A stretch of 64,000 nt of DNA from Nitrospinota bacterium (GCA_016176845.1 JACOWJ010000029.1:1-64000), one strand, 5' to 3'; counted from the stretch's first letter, positions 29,461 to 39,644 are shown. Notes: a model not told the origin generated them from the letters alone. Translations and numbers: made by a program.

Positions 29461-30503
29461 TCGCTCCTCTGGAGCAGCTTCCGCCGGATCTTGCAAAAAT
29501 ACCGCTCCGCCGTGCGGGCCACCAGGAGGACCAGGGAGGCCCCGCCCGGCAGGCGGAGGACCCCGCGGAGCACGGCGCGCATCCAGCCGGGGAGGAAGAG
29601 GCGCATGATCTCATCCTCCAGGGAGAGATAAAACTGGGACGAGCCCGGGTCCCCCTGGCGTCCTGCGCGCCCTCGGAGCTGATGATCGATGCGCCGGGAC
29701 TCGTGCCGCACGCTGCCGATCACGTGCAGCCCGCCCAGGAGGATGTCGGTTCCTCGGCCGGCCATGTTGGTCGCGATGGTCACGGCCCCGAATCGACCCG
29801 CGTTGGCCACCACCTGGGCCTCCTCGGCATCCTGCTTGGCGTTCAGGATCCGGTGGGGGACATTGCGTCGGGCCAGCTGCTCGCTCAGGCGCTCCGAGTC
29901 GGCCACGGAGATCGTCCCCACCAGCACGGGTCGCCCCAGGGCATGCCAGTGGCTGATCTCGTCCACGATGGCGTAATGGAGCTCCCGCTGGATCCGCTCG
30001 GCTGGTGGGACTTCCGATCCGTGGAGGAGATAGTCGAAGAAATTGCCCCCGTTCAGGGTCTGCTGCAAGAGCTCTCCCCTGGAGCGGGGGAGGTGGTCGC
30101 GGAGATAGTCAAATCCGAATTCCTTGTTGCTGCCGTAGGAGACCTCATCCCGGTAGGCCTGCCGCCGTTCCAGGTGGGGTCTCCCGTGGAGGAGGACGCC
30201 GGTGCTGAGGCCCAGGAATTGATAAACGGGGCCCAGCAAGTCCCGGTCGCGTTGGGCCAGGTAATCGTTCGTCGTGACCACATGGACCCCCTTGCCGGCC
30301 AAGCCGTTCAGGTAGGCGGGGAGGGAGGCCACCAGGGTCTTCCCTTCGCCGGTGGCCATCTCGGCGATCTTGCCCTGATGGAGGGCGATCCCTCCGAGCA
30401 GTTGCACCGGGAAGAGGCGCATCCCCAGAATCCGGTGGATCGCTTCGCGAACCACGGCGAAGGCTTCGGGCAGGAGGGCTCGCCACGGTAAACATGGGCA
30501 CAC
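29440..30503 (-). pseudogene. SecA-like translocase ATPase with large internal deletion
   Basis: LPEAFAVVREAIHRILGMRLFPVQLLGGIALHQGKIAEMATGEGKTLVASLPAYLNGLAGKGVHVVTTNDYLA...HYAIVDEI joined to RPVLVGTISVADSERLSEQLARRNVPHRILNAK...TIATNMAGRGTDILLGG...QLRGRAGRQGDPGSSQFYLSLEDE. ORF then runs antisense through the methyltransferase fragment. Confidence 0.82.
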
Positions 30504-30968
30504 ATAGCGTGATCGCAGCGAAGATCAAAATAAGCACAGCACGCCAGCGCATCAGCTGGGATCCTCTTTATATTTGCCATATTTTTTCTGTTCTGTTTCC
30601 ATAATTGATGCTCACTCAATAAATGTGGGTGTGTTCTCGAGTATAAACCCGATGCCTTCGAAGATATTGGTATTTTGTAGAAGCAAAGAAAGTGCCAAGA
30701 CTCCACAAAACTCAAATTGGTCCTCGTCGAAGCTGTCAAGGGCTTCCTTGTGGCTCACCCGGATCCAACATTGAGGCTTGTTATGGCCATTTTTTTCTTC
30801 GCTAAGAAAAAATTTCATGGAAAAAAATTCAATCGGTCAAATCACTTTGGGTAAGACCGAACAAAATGACAGAATTGTAATCTTCCTGTAAGCCTGCCGT
30901 TAGGGCGCGTATGGTATTTATATCTTCTCAAATCTGGCCCCCTCAAATGCTTCAAATTCCGGCGAGAC

Positions 30969-31205
30969 ATGAGAATGAGCAAGGCCTTCGTCACCATACC
31001 GACCTACAACGGGCATGAAGGAGTCGGCCCTCTTTTACACCGGACGGCAGGGCCAGGTCCTTCGGAGCCGCCAGGAGCTGGTGGGCTACCTCCAGGGGGG
31101 CAAGAGGGTTTACTGTTTGATGGAAAAGCGAAGATACCGCAGGCTGGATGACGCGCTGAAGCGAAGGATGAGGGTCGTCGCCCGTGAGGGCGACATTTGC
31201 TGTTG
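30969..31205 (+). pseudogene. GT2 glycosyltransferase start joined to ArnT/PMT-like C-terminal tail
   Basis: MRMSKAFVTIPTYN then, in another frame, SALFYTGRQGQVLRSRQELVGYLQGGKRVYCLMEKRRYRRLDDALKRRMRVVAREGDI. Confidence 0.6.
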
Positions 31206-31238
31206 GCCACGCCCAAGTAATGCGGTCTCGATAAAGGG

Positions 31239-32222
31239 GTGCATCTCTTGTCCGATCTGGAACGATTTTCCCTCAAGCGGGAGCTGATCAGGAAAAGGAC
31301 GTTGCTCTCCGCCCTGATTTGCGCCCTCTTGCTCTCCCTCTTTCTCTCCCGGGTGAGTTTCTCAGAAACCGGGCGGGCCCTCTGGCGGGCCAGGCTTGCC
31401 TTCCTCTTCCTGGCCTTCCTCTCCCACTACCTGGCCTATCTCTTCCGGGGACACCGCTGGAAACGAATCGTGTCACGCCTGGGCTTCCAGGGAAGAAGCC
31501 TGGACCTGGCCAGAATCATCCTGCTCTTCCAGTCCCTCGACTGTGTGATCCCGGCCCGGCTGGGGGACCTCTATGGGGCCCATCTGATGAAGCTCAACTT
31601 CTCGCTGAGCCGCTCCTCTTCGTTGGGCTCGATCTTCCTCTGGCGCATCCTGGATGCCCTGGTGATGTTCTCCCTGATCCTGCTCACGACCCTTCTGCTC
31701 TTCGGGCGGCGGGTGCCTGCAGAGCTGGCCTTCCTCTTGCACGCCGTCCAGGTGGGAGCCCTGCTGATCCCTGTTCTGGCCGTATCGCTCCTGGTCGGCC
31801 GGAAGACGATCCTGCCCCGCCTCCCCCTCGGAAAGCGGTTGAGGCGGGCCGTGGATTCCTTTGGAGGAGGGCTGAAGCCGGAGATGAGCGCCCTTCCCTT
31901 TCTCCTGCTCTCCACCGGCCTGGTCTGGCTGTTGGAGATGGGAAGGCTCTACTTTATCTGCTGTGCCTTCTCTTTGCGGCTCAGCCCGGTCGAGGTGGCC
32001 TTCGTCTCGCTGGCGGCGACCCTGTCTACCGCCATTCCCTTGACCCCTGCGGGCCTGGGAGCCGTCGAGTTGATCATGGTGAAGCTGCTGACCCTGGTGC
32101 GCGTGGATGGGGCCCTGGTCTATCCGATCACGATGCTGGATCGGGCCATTGCCCATTGGAGCCAGATCCTCCTGGGAGCCCTCTGCTTTGGCTTCTCGGG
32201 AGGATTGAAGGTCAGGGATTGA
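31239..32222 (+). CDS. Lysylphosphatidylglycerol synthase TM / flippase-like (UPF0104) protein
   Basis: Multiple TM segments; LSHYLAYLFRGHRWKRIV...FQSLDCVIPARLGDLYGAHLMK, AIPLTPAGLGAVELIM. Confidence 0.85.
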   Translation: MHLLSDLERFSLKRELIRKRTLLSALICALLLSLFLSRVSFSETGRALWRARLAFLFLAFLSHYLAYLFRGHRWKRIVSRLGFQGRSLDLARIILLFQSLDCVIPARLGDLYGAHLMKLNFSLSRSSSLGSIFLWRILDALVMFSLILLTTLLLFGRRVPAELAFLLHAVQVGALLIPVLAVSLLVGRKTILPRLPLGKRLRRAVDSFGGGLKPEMSALPFLLLSTGLVWLLEMGRLYFICCAFSLRLSPVEVAFVSLAATLSTAIPLTPAGLGAVELIMVKLLTLVRVDGALVYPITMLDRAIAHWSQILLGALCFGFSGGLKVRD

Positions 32223-32299
32223 TGAAAAACCTGGAAATACTGTGGTGGAATATGAAGATCTCAGAACAACTCAGTTGTACCGGCGCTTTCTTTTTTCGA

Positions 32300-32988
32300 T
32301 GAAGAGGGCATCTCCCCCTGTTGCTCCTTCCGGTATTCCTCTTGAGCTTTATCGGATACGAGTATCCCTTCGGCTCCCACAAGCTTGACTTGCTATGGGA
32401 GATCGGCTGCCTCCTGGTCTCGATGCTGGGGCTTTCCGTCCGGATCTTGACCAGTGGAACGGTCCCCGCCGGAACCTCCGGACGCAATACGAAGAGGCAA
32501 AAAGCGGATGCCTTAAATACCACGGGGGTCTATTCGATTGTTCGCCATCCCCTTTACCTGGGGAACTACCTGATCGCTTTGGGGGTCTCTCTCTTCCCCC
32601 GATCCTGGTTCTTGCCGATCATCGTATCGCTGGCGTTCATCCTTTATACGAGAGGATCATCTTTGCCGAGGAGGAGTATCTGGAAAGCAAATTTGGGGAT
32701 CAATACCGGCAGTGGGCAGAGAGAGTCCCGACGATCATTCCGCGATTTAAGTCTTATCAACCGGCGGAGTTGTCATTCAGCTGGAGGGCTGCTCTAAGAC
32801 GGGAATTCTACGGAGCGGTTGTGATCATTACGACGTTCTTTATCCTGGAAGTGATTGCGGACCTCATCGCATGTGGAGAGTTTCGATTGGATCCCTTTTG
32901 GACACCTTTATTTGTGATGGGTGTCGTTTTCTTTCTAATGATGAGAGTGCTTAAGAAGAAGATGCGTTGCGTGAGAGCTAAAGGGTGA
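32300..32988 (+). pseudogene. Isoprenylcysteine carboxyl methyltransferase-like membrane protein, frameshifted near 32645
   Basis: GTVPAGTSGRNTKRQKADALNTTGVYSIVRHPLYLGNYLIALG...FILY (frame 1) continues as YERIIFAEEEYLESKFGDQYRQWAERVP (frame 2). Resemblance to Leptospira LmtA is inference. Confidence 0.7.
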
Positions 32989-33240
32989 GAGATATCCTGA
33001 GATTTTCGTAGAAGAAAGGAATCTCTTGTCACCCTCTCCCCCCTCCTGATCGGCTTGCGCCTTCCCGAGTTGGTTCTCCAGCTGAAACTAAAGCCCATCC
33101 TCGCAATTCCTCTTGATTTGGCGGGGGCGATTCCCTATACTTAGCGAACCAAGGGGGGGAAGGCCTCTCTGGAATGGGAGGTTATTCCCTTTCAACCTTT
33201 GCCACCTGGATCACCTTTTTCCCGAGGAGGGCAAACGATC

Positions 33241-34623
33241 ATGTTCGAGGATCTGAGAAGCTTCATCGAGGGGCTGGAGAAGGCCGGGGAGTTGATCCGC
33301 ATCCAGGAGGAGCTCTCGCCGGTCTACGAGATCCCGGGGGCCATCCGTCAGGTGGACAAGAGGATGGGCAGCGCCGTCCTCTTCGAGAAAGTCCAGGGCT
33401 TCTCCGTTCCCGTCGTAGGAAACCTTCTGGGAAGGCGGCGGCGCCTGGCCCTGGCCCTGCGAGTCCCGGAGGAGGAGCTGGCCCAGACTTACTCCGCTCG
33501 CAGGCAGAGGCTCATCCCGCCTCAACGGGTCGAGCATGGCCCGGTCCAGGAGGTGGTGATCTCCCAGAATATCCAGATCTCCCGGGCGATCCCCGTCCTG
33601 ACCCATCACCAGAAGGACGCGGGCCCTTATTTCACCAGTGCCACCACCCTGGCCAAAGACCCCGTCACGGGGGTCCGGGGGATGGGGATCCATCGCATTC
33701 AGGTGAAGGGAGACGATACCCTGGGGATCTTCCTGGCTACCCCGCCGCTCTCCCATTTCCTGCGGAAGGCCGAGGAGCGGGATCAGCCCCTGGAGATTGC
33801 GCTGGCGGTGGGATTGGACCCCATCACCTTCTTCTCTTCGGTCGTTTGGGCCCCAGAAGGGGTGGACAAGTTTGAGATCGCGGGCGGCCTGGCCCAGCAG
33901 CCCATCGAGCTGGTCAAAGCCCGATCGGTCGATCTGGAGGTGCCCGCGCGGGCCGAGTTCGTCCTCGAGGGCTCCATCCTTCCTCACCGGCGGGAAAAAG
34001 AGGGTCCCTTTGGCGAATCCACCGGCTATTACTTCTCCTTCGACAACCCGGTGGCCCAGATCCGGACCATCACCCACCGGCGTAACCCCGTCTACCATGC
34101 CCTGATGCCCTTTGCCAGCGAGGAATCGGTGCTAATCGACATCTCCTGGGAGATGGACCATCTCAAGATGGTCCAGGAAGCCCTGCCTAAGGTCCGGCGG
34201 ATGCACTTGCGCAATCTGGGGGAGATCGCCCTCCTCCAGATCGCCAAAGACTCGGAGGGGGATGTTGCCGAGATCTTCCGCTATCTGTTGCCTTCCAACC
34301 CCTTCGTCAAGGTGGCCATCGTGGTGGATACCGATGTGGACATCACCGATCCCCAGGAGGTGGAATGGGCGGTGGCCACCCGCGTCCGCCCTCAGCAGGA
34401 CCTGACGGTGATGACGGACCTGCCTGGGGTGATGATTGACCCTTCGACCACCGGAGGGGAGCGGACTGCCCGCGAATCCCTCCTGATCACCCGCACGTCC
34501 AAGCTGGGCATCGATGCCACGGTGCCCCTGAACGAGCGGGAACGGTACGAGAAGATCGATATCCCCGAAGCGGTCAAGGCCAGGGTGGCCCAGATCGTGT
34601 CGAAATACGAACGAAAGGGTTAG
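33241..34623 (+). CDS. UbiD-family decarboxylase
   Basis: MFEDLRSFIEGLEKAGELIRI, TSATTLAKDPVTGVRGMGIHRIQVKG, PFGESTGYYFSFDNP. Confidence 0.95.
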   Translation: MFEDLRSFIEGLEKAGELIRIQEELSPVYEIPGAIRQVDKRMGSAVLFEKVQGFSVPVVGNLLGRRRRLALALRVPEEELAQTYSARRQRLIPPQRVEHGPVQEVVISQNIQISRAIPVLTHHQKDAGPYFTSATTLAKDPVTGVRGMGIHRIQVKGDDTLGIFLATPPLSHFLRKAEERDQPLEIALAVGLDPITFFSSVVWAPEGVDKFEIAGGLAQQPIELVKARSVDLEVPARAEFVLEGSILPHRREKEGPFGESTGYYFSFDNPVAQIRTITHRRNPVYHALMPFASEESVLIDISWEMDHLKMVQEALPKVRRMHLRNLGEIALLQIAKDSEGDVAEIFRYLLPSNPFVKVAIVVDTDVDITDPQEVEWAVATRVRPQQDLTVMTDLPGVMIDPSTTGGERTARESLLITRTSKLGIDATVPLNERERYEKIDIPEAVKARVAQIVSKYERKG

Positions 34624-34667
34624 GAATCTAAGTTCTTGCTGCTCACTTGCTATCGAGGAGGAACCTC

Positions 34668-35066
34668 ATGCTGAAACGCTTGATCCTGTTTGGGCTGGTG
34701 ATCTGCTTGCTCGATTTTGCGGTGTCTTCCGGGGTGGGAGCGGAACAGCCTGCGCCGCCACCGGCGACGCCAGCGGAGCGGAGCACGGCCGCCGAGGTCG
34801 GCCTGGGAGCCGGCAGTGCCCTTCTTACCCTGGTCTATGGCCCGGTCAAGATCGGCTATTGCCTCTTGGGGACAATCACCGGGGGGATGGCCTATGTCGT
34901 GACGGCCGGCAACCGCGAGGTGGCCCTGAGGATCATCGAGCCGGCCGTGCGGGGGACCTACGTAATCACCCCGGCCATCCTGACCGGGGAGGAGGATTGG
35001 CACTTCGTGGGTCCCTCCCGCGCCCAGGAGGAGAAGCGGAAGGAGGTGGCGCCCTCGAAGCCTTGA
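34668..35066 (+). CDS. Hypothetical secreted/membrane protein
   Basis: Signal sequence MLKRLILFGLVICLLDFAVSSGVGA plus Gly-rich hydrophobic region. Confidence 0.5.
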   Translation: MLKRLILFGLVICLLDFAVSSGVGAEQPAPPPATPAERSTAAEVGLGAGSALLTLVYGPVKIGYCLLGTITGGMAYVVTAGNREVALRIIEPAVRGTYVITPAILTGEEDWHFVGPSRAQEEKRKEVAPSKP

Positions 35067-35202
35067 GGTGAGACAGCGGGGCAGCCATGGCGGGACGGGA
35101 TATGGCCGCCCCTTGAAAAATTGCAAAATGCAAAATGCAAAGTGCAAAATGAAGGAATTTTTCATTTTTCAATTTGCATTTTACATTGGAGCGAAGCGAC
35201 TA

Positions 35203-35946
35203 ATGCGGGCCACACTGTTCATCACCTGTCTGGTGGACCAGTTCTTCCCCGAGGTGGGGGAGGCGATGGTCGGAGTCCTGAGCCGCTTGGGCGTAGAGCT
35301 GGAGTTCCCCGAAGAGCAGACTTGCTGCGGCCAGCCGGCCTTCAACGGGGGGTTCCGGCGTGAGGCCGCGCGGGTCGCTCGCCATTTCATCTCCGTCTTT
35401 GAGGGGAAGGAGTGCATCGTGGCCCCCTCCGGCTCCTGCACCAGCATGGTGAAGCACTTCTACCCGGAGTTGTTTCGGGATCAACCCCGCTGGCGGGAGC
35501 GGGCGGAGGCCCTCTCCTCCCGGATCCACGAGTTCTCGGAGTTCCTGGTGCGGGTCCTGGGGGTCGAGGACGTGGGAGCCCGCTACGCTCTCCCGGGTGG
35601 TGCGGCGGGGAGCACCCGGGTGGCCTACCACGACTCCTGCCATCTCCTGCGAGAGCTGGGCATTTCAGAGGAACCCCGGCGCCTGATCCGGTCAGTCCAG
35701 GGAGTCGAGCTGGTAGATCTCAGCCGGTCTCCGGCCTGCTGCGGGTTCGGAGGCATTTTCTCCGTCAAGTACCCGCACATCTCCGGGGCGATCCTCCAGG
35801 AGAAGATCGAGGCCATCCGGGAGAGCGGGGCCGAGGTGGTGGTGGCCAACGACATGGGCTGTCTGATGCATATCGCGGGGGGCCTCAGCCGACAGGGGAT
35901 TCCGTTAAAAGCAATGCATCTGGCCGAACTGTTGAACGGCGCTTGA
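35203..35946 (+). CDS. lutA: LutA-like (Fe-S)-binding CCG-domain protein
   Basis: LFITCLVDQFFPEVGEAMVGVLSRLGVELEFPEEQTCCGQPAFNGG, SPACCGFGGIFSVKYPHIS. Confidence 0.9.
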   Translation: MRATLFITCLVDQFFPEVGEAMVGVLSRLGVELEFPEEQTCCGQPAFNGGFRREAARVARHFISVFEGKECIVAPSGSCTSMVKHFYPELFRDQPRWRERAEALSSRIHEFSEFLVRVLGVEDVGARYALPGGAAGSTRVAYHDSCHLLRELGISEEPRRLIRSVQGVELVDLSRSPACCGFGGIFSVKYPHISGAILQEKIEAIRESGAEVVVANDMGCLMHIAGGLSRQGIPLKAMHLAELLNGA

Positions 35947-35967
35947 TCCAGATCGGGTAGGGAGATC

Positions 35968-38172
35968 ATGGAGGTTCGGACGGATCAGTTTTACCGGAGC
36001 GCGGGAAAGGCCCTGCAAGACCAGCGGCTGCAGCGGGCCCTACACAACGCCACCTCCCGTTTCCTGGGGCAGCGGGAGGCGGCCTTCGCTGAGCTCCCGA
36101 ACGGGGAGCTCCTCCGGGTGAAGGCCCGGGAGATCAAAGAGGAGACCTGCCGGAGGCTGGAGGAGCACCTGGACCGGCTGGAGAGGTCGGTCAGCCAGGC
36201 GGGAGGGGTGGTCTTCCGGGCCCGGGACGGGGAGGAGGCCTGCCGTTACATCCTGGAGCTGGCCCTGAGGCATGGGGTGAAGCGGGTCGTCAAGAGCAAG
36301 TCGATGACCTCGGAGGAGATCGGGCTCAACGAAGCCCTGGAGCGGGCCGGGATCGAACCGGTGGAGACGGACCTGGGGGAGTACATCGTCCAGTTGGCCG
36401 GCGAGAAACCCTCCCACATCATGGTCCCCGCCATCCATAAGTCTAAGGAGGAGGTCGCGGAGCTGTTCGCGGAGCGGCTGGGAGCCGAACGGTCCACGGA
36501 GATCGCCAGGCTGACCCGCATCGCCCGGGCGACGCTGCGTGAGAAGTTCTTGACCGCCGGGATGGGGATCAGCGGGGCCAACTTTGCCGTAGCCGAGACG
36601 GGGACGGTCACCGTGTTGGAAAACGAGGGGAATGCCCGTCTCTGCACAACGCTTCCTCCCATCCATGTGGCCCTCGTGGGGATGGAGAAGGTCATCCCGA
36701 CCCTGGAGGACCTCCCCGTTTTCCTGAAGCTGCTGCCCCGCAGCGCCACCGGCCAGAAGATCTCGAGCTACGTCTCCCTGATCACGGGCCCCCGGAGGGA
36801 GGCCGAAGCGGATGGGCCGGGGGAGTTTCATCTGGTCCTCCTGGACAATGGCCGCTCTCGCCTCCTGCAGGACCCATATCTCCGGGAAGCCCTCTATTGC
36901 CTGAAGTGTGGAGCATGCCTGAACGTCTGTCCAGTCTACCAAAAGGTGGGCGGGCATGCCTATGGGTGGGTCTACCCAGGCCCCATCGGGTCGGTCCTGA
37001 CCCCTCATTTCGTCGGGCTTCGCCAGGCTCGGGATCTGCCCTGTGCCTCCACCCTTTGCGGGGCCTGCCGGGAAGTCTGCCCGGTCCAGATCGACATCCC
37101 CGGGCTCCTGCTGCGATTACGGGGGGACCTGGCCGGAGGAAAGCGACAGCCCTCCCCTTCTCTGCCCCCTGGGCGAGGTTTTCGGACAACTTTTGGTTGG
37201 CCGGAGGCGACGGACCTTCTTGCGCCCTGGGGCGCGGCCCCCTGGGGGGAACGGGTGCTGATGGCCCTTTGGGCCGCCATCATGCGGAGCCCGAATCGTT
37301 ACCGCCTGACCTCTCGCTGGGTTTCCTGGCTGCAGCGTCCCTGGGTCCGGGAAGGGAAGATCCGGCGGCTGCCCTCCCCGCTCTCCGGCTGGACTCAAAA
37401 TCGCGACTTTCCTGCGGTGGCCCGCCGGCCTTTTCGGGAGAGATGGAAGGAGCTGTCGGCAGGGGAGCAGGGGGGGGGAAGGGCGAGGGAACAGAGGGGC
37501 GGAGGGGCGGAGGGGCGGAGGAGCAGAGGAGTCCCTCAATCCCCCAGCCCTCCGGCTTTCCAGCTCCCCGGATCAGAAAACAGGGCAGAGGAAGGCATGG
37601 GGGAGGGAAAGAGCTCCCTGATCCAGCAGTTGGAGCGGGAGCTCGGCCGGGTCGGAGGGAAGCTCCATCGGGTTAGATCCTCCGAGGAAGCGTGCCTCTG
37701 CCTGCGGGAACTGGCCCAAAGCTACCAGGTCAAGCGTGTGGTCCGCTGGAATGAGGCTCCTCCCCTGGAAGCGGTGGAGATCGACCGGGCCTTCGAGGGG
37801 CTGGAGATCGAGGTGATTCCTGGCAGCGGAGAGGCTCCCGAGAGGCTGGCCGGGGCCGAGATGGGCCTCACCGGCGCCGAGTACGCCCTGGCCGATACCG
37901 GCACGCTGGTCCTGGTGGCCCGAGAAGGGCAGGGGAGAGCGGTCTCCCTGCTGCCCTGGGTCCATGTAGCCTGGCTAGCTGCCGACCGCGTCCTGCCCGG
38001 GCTCGAGGATCTCTTCGCCCGGGTTGGGGACGCCCGGCTGGCCGCCGCCAGCAGTTGCCTCACCTTCATCACCGGCCCCAGCCGGACGGCGGACATCGAG
38101 CTCACCCTGACCATCGGGGTCCACGGGCCCGGGGAGCTGCACTTGATTCTGATCGAATTCGGCCGAACTTGA
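35968..38172 (+). CDS. LutB-LutC fusion (LUD-ferredoxin-linker-LUD)
   Basis: MTSEEIGLNEALERAGIEPVETDLGEYIVQL...CLKCGACLNVCPVY...CGACREVCPVQIDIP, then low-complexity linker and a second LUD domain GAEYALADTGTLVL...FITGPSRTADIELTLTIGVHGPGELHLILIE. Confidence 0.9.
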   Translation: MEVRTDQFYRSAGKALQDQRLQRALHNATSRFLGQREAAFAELPNGELLRVKAREIKEETCRRLEEHLDRLERSVSQAGGVVFRARDGEEACRYILELALRHGVKRVVKSKSMTSEEIGLNEALERAGIEPVETDLGEYIVQLAGEKPSHIMVPAIHKSKEEVAELFAERLGAERSTEIARLTRIARATLREKFLTAGMGISGANFAVAETGTVTVLENEGNARLCTTLPPIHVALVGMEKVIPTLEDLPVFLKLLPRSATGQKISSYVSLITGPRREAEADGPGEFHLVLLDNGRSRLLQDPYLREALYCLKCGACLNVCPVYQKVGGHAYGWVYPGPIGSVLTPHFVGLRQARDLPCASTLCGACREVCPVQIDIPGLLLRLRGDLAGGKRQPSPSLPPGRGFRTTFGWPEATDLLAPWGAAPWGERVLMALWAAIMRSPNRYRLTSRWVSWLQRPWVREGKIRRLPSPLSGWTQNRDFPAVARRPFRERWKELSAGEQGGGRAREQRGGGAEGRRSRGVPQSPSPPAFQLPGSENRAEEGMGEGKSSLIQQLERELGRVGGKLHRVRSSEEACLCLRELAQSYQVKRVVRWNEAPPLEAVEIDRAFEGLEIEVIPGSGEAPERLAGAEMGLTGAEYALADTGTLVLVAREGQGRAVSLLPWVHVAWLAADRVLPGLEDLFARVGDARLAAASSCLTFITGPSRTADIELTLTIGVHGPGELHLILIEFGRT
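37465..37580. repeat. GGAGGGGC-type tandem/palindromic repeat inside the lutBC linker
   Basis: GAGGGGCGGAGGGGCGGAGGGGCGGAGGAGCAGAGG followed by CCAGCCCTCCGGCTTTCCAGCTCCCCGG. Confidence 0.6.
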
Positions 38173-38259
38173 TCGTATAGGAAAACCCGAGTTATCCTGA
38201 TTTAGAGATTCCCGGATTCTGGACCTCTCCCTCTTCTCCCCGGTCCGCCATCGCCTGGG

Positions 38260-39228
38260 CTATGGCGATCGGGTGGCGATGATCTTGAGCGGCAGCTTCT
38301 TAATCCGGCATCTAAATTCGTCGCACTCCCCCTGGATGAGCGTCCACTGGAGGGTCAGTTTGCCGCTCTTCGGCTCGTACTTTCCTTTGATCTTCTCTGC
38401 AAATAAAAAAGTCTCTTCTTCATCGCTGGCCACGAACTCACCGTGGACCATCTGGTTCTTTGAGTTCAGCAAGAACTGGCCCGAGAGCGACAAGTCGCCC
38501 TCGGGGGCCGGCGGCAGCGTGCCGGAGATGGAATAGAAGCCCGGTGTAGGGGGGATAGGCTCCTCAAATATTAAATCGGTGAGATCGTCCGTACCGACCG
38601 TAAAGTCCATCGTTCCCTTGATCTTGCCAAAGGATACGGAACCGCTCCAGTCCCCGGACAGATCCACATCATTCGCAGTAGCAGACCAGCGCCTGGCAGT
38701 GAGGGAACCCTTCTCGATGATTTTCCCCTCGAATTCGTCCTCTATTTCTCCTGACCAACGGATGCTCAGCGATGTACGGGCGCCGTTGGCTTTGGCCGTG
38801 AGGGAGTCGAGGATGGCAAAGAAATTCTCCTCACCCCTTGTCAGAACGACCTCTTTGCCCTCCTTGCGGACTTCGTAGGTACCCGTGGCTGACGTGATTG
38901 AGAAGAGAGCAGAAGAGTAGTACCAGGCAGCTTTCCAGTTGCGGTCGTCGTCAAGCACCAGCGTGCCGAGCAATTTGCCCTTATCTGTCTCCCTGATTTT
39001 CCTCCCAGATTCATCCACAAATTCTTCTATCGTAGTAGCGCTTCCTGTAATATCCCAATTGCCGGCAAAAGAATCCCCCTGCGCAGACGCGGGGGAAGGC
39101 AGGCCGACCAGGCTGGTCAGCACCAACAGGGTCACCGTCACCGCGCTCAGGAGCACGCAAAGCGTCCGAAATGTCCGATGAGCTCGATCGAGTCTTCTCT
39201 GGGGGAAATCTTCCGCTTTCTTCTTCAT
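38260..39228 (-). CDS. Secreted hypothetical protein
   Basis: Signal sequence RTLCVLLSAVTVTLLVLTSLVGLPSPASA; repeated 'GxWxxSGS/GNWDITGS' beta motifs. Confidence 0.6.
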   Translation of the reverse strand: MKKKAEDFPQRRLDRAHRTFRTLCVLLSAVTVTLLVLTSLVGLPSPASAQGDSFAGNWDITGSATTIEEFVDESGRKIRETDKGKLLGTLVLDDDRNWKAAWYYSSALFSITSATGTYEVRKEGKEVVLTRGEENFFAILDSLTAKANGARTSLSIRWSGEIEDEFEGKIIEKGSLTARRWSATANDVDLSGDWSGSVSFGKIKGTMDFTVGTDDLTDLIFEEPIPPTPGFYSISGTLPPAPEGDLSLSGQFLLNSKNQMVHGEFVASDEEETFLFAEKIKGKYEPKSGKLTLQWTLIQGECDEFRCRIKKLPLKIIATRSP

Positions 39229-39563
39229 GGCTCCTTTCTCCTTTCTACAGCTCTACAGCCGCCAACCCTCACTTCAGCAATCTGCTCCAATCCCTTTGCC
39301 TGCGAGTCAGCCACACACGGTGGCCGTCCAGCAGGCCCTTTTGTATCACAGCCCGTCTGATCGGTCAACGGGTTATTTCGCGTATTTCCTCACCCCCAGT
39401 TTACCCGGGAGCTCCTGGCCGAGGGGGCGGTTTGGTCGTTGATAGTCGTTGATAAATGTGGGAAGGTTGTGTATAGTGGAAAAGGCGGGTTGCCAAGAAA
39501 GGCCAAAGCGGTCAAGGCGCTAGGGAGAGGGGGACTTGGGGCGGACATCGAGCTCACCCTGAC

Positions 39564-39644
39564 CTTAGTACAACTCCACGTAAATAAGTATCCAAAATAG
39601 CCTGAAGAATAAATGGATACTTTATTGTGTGGAGGTGTACTTAG
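39564..39644. repeat. MITE-like family B copy 1
   Basis: CTTAGTACAACTCCACGTAAATAAGTATCC...GGATACTTTATTGTGTGGAGGTGTACTTAG. Confidence 0.85.

Noticed and set aside
30612-30818. 68-aa AT-rich minus-strand ORF
   Set aside because: No recognisable family or clear RBS; insufficient support.
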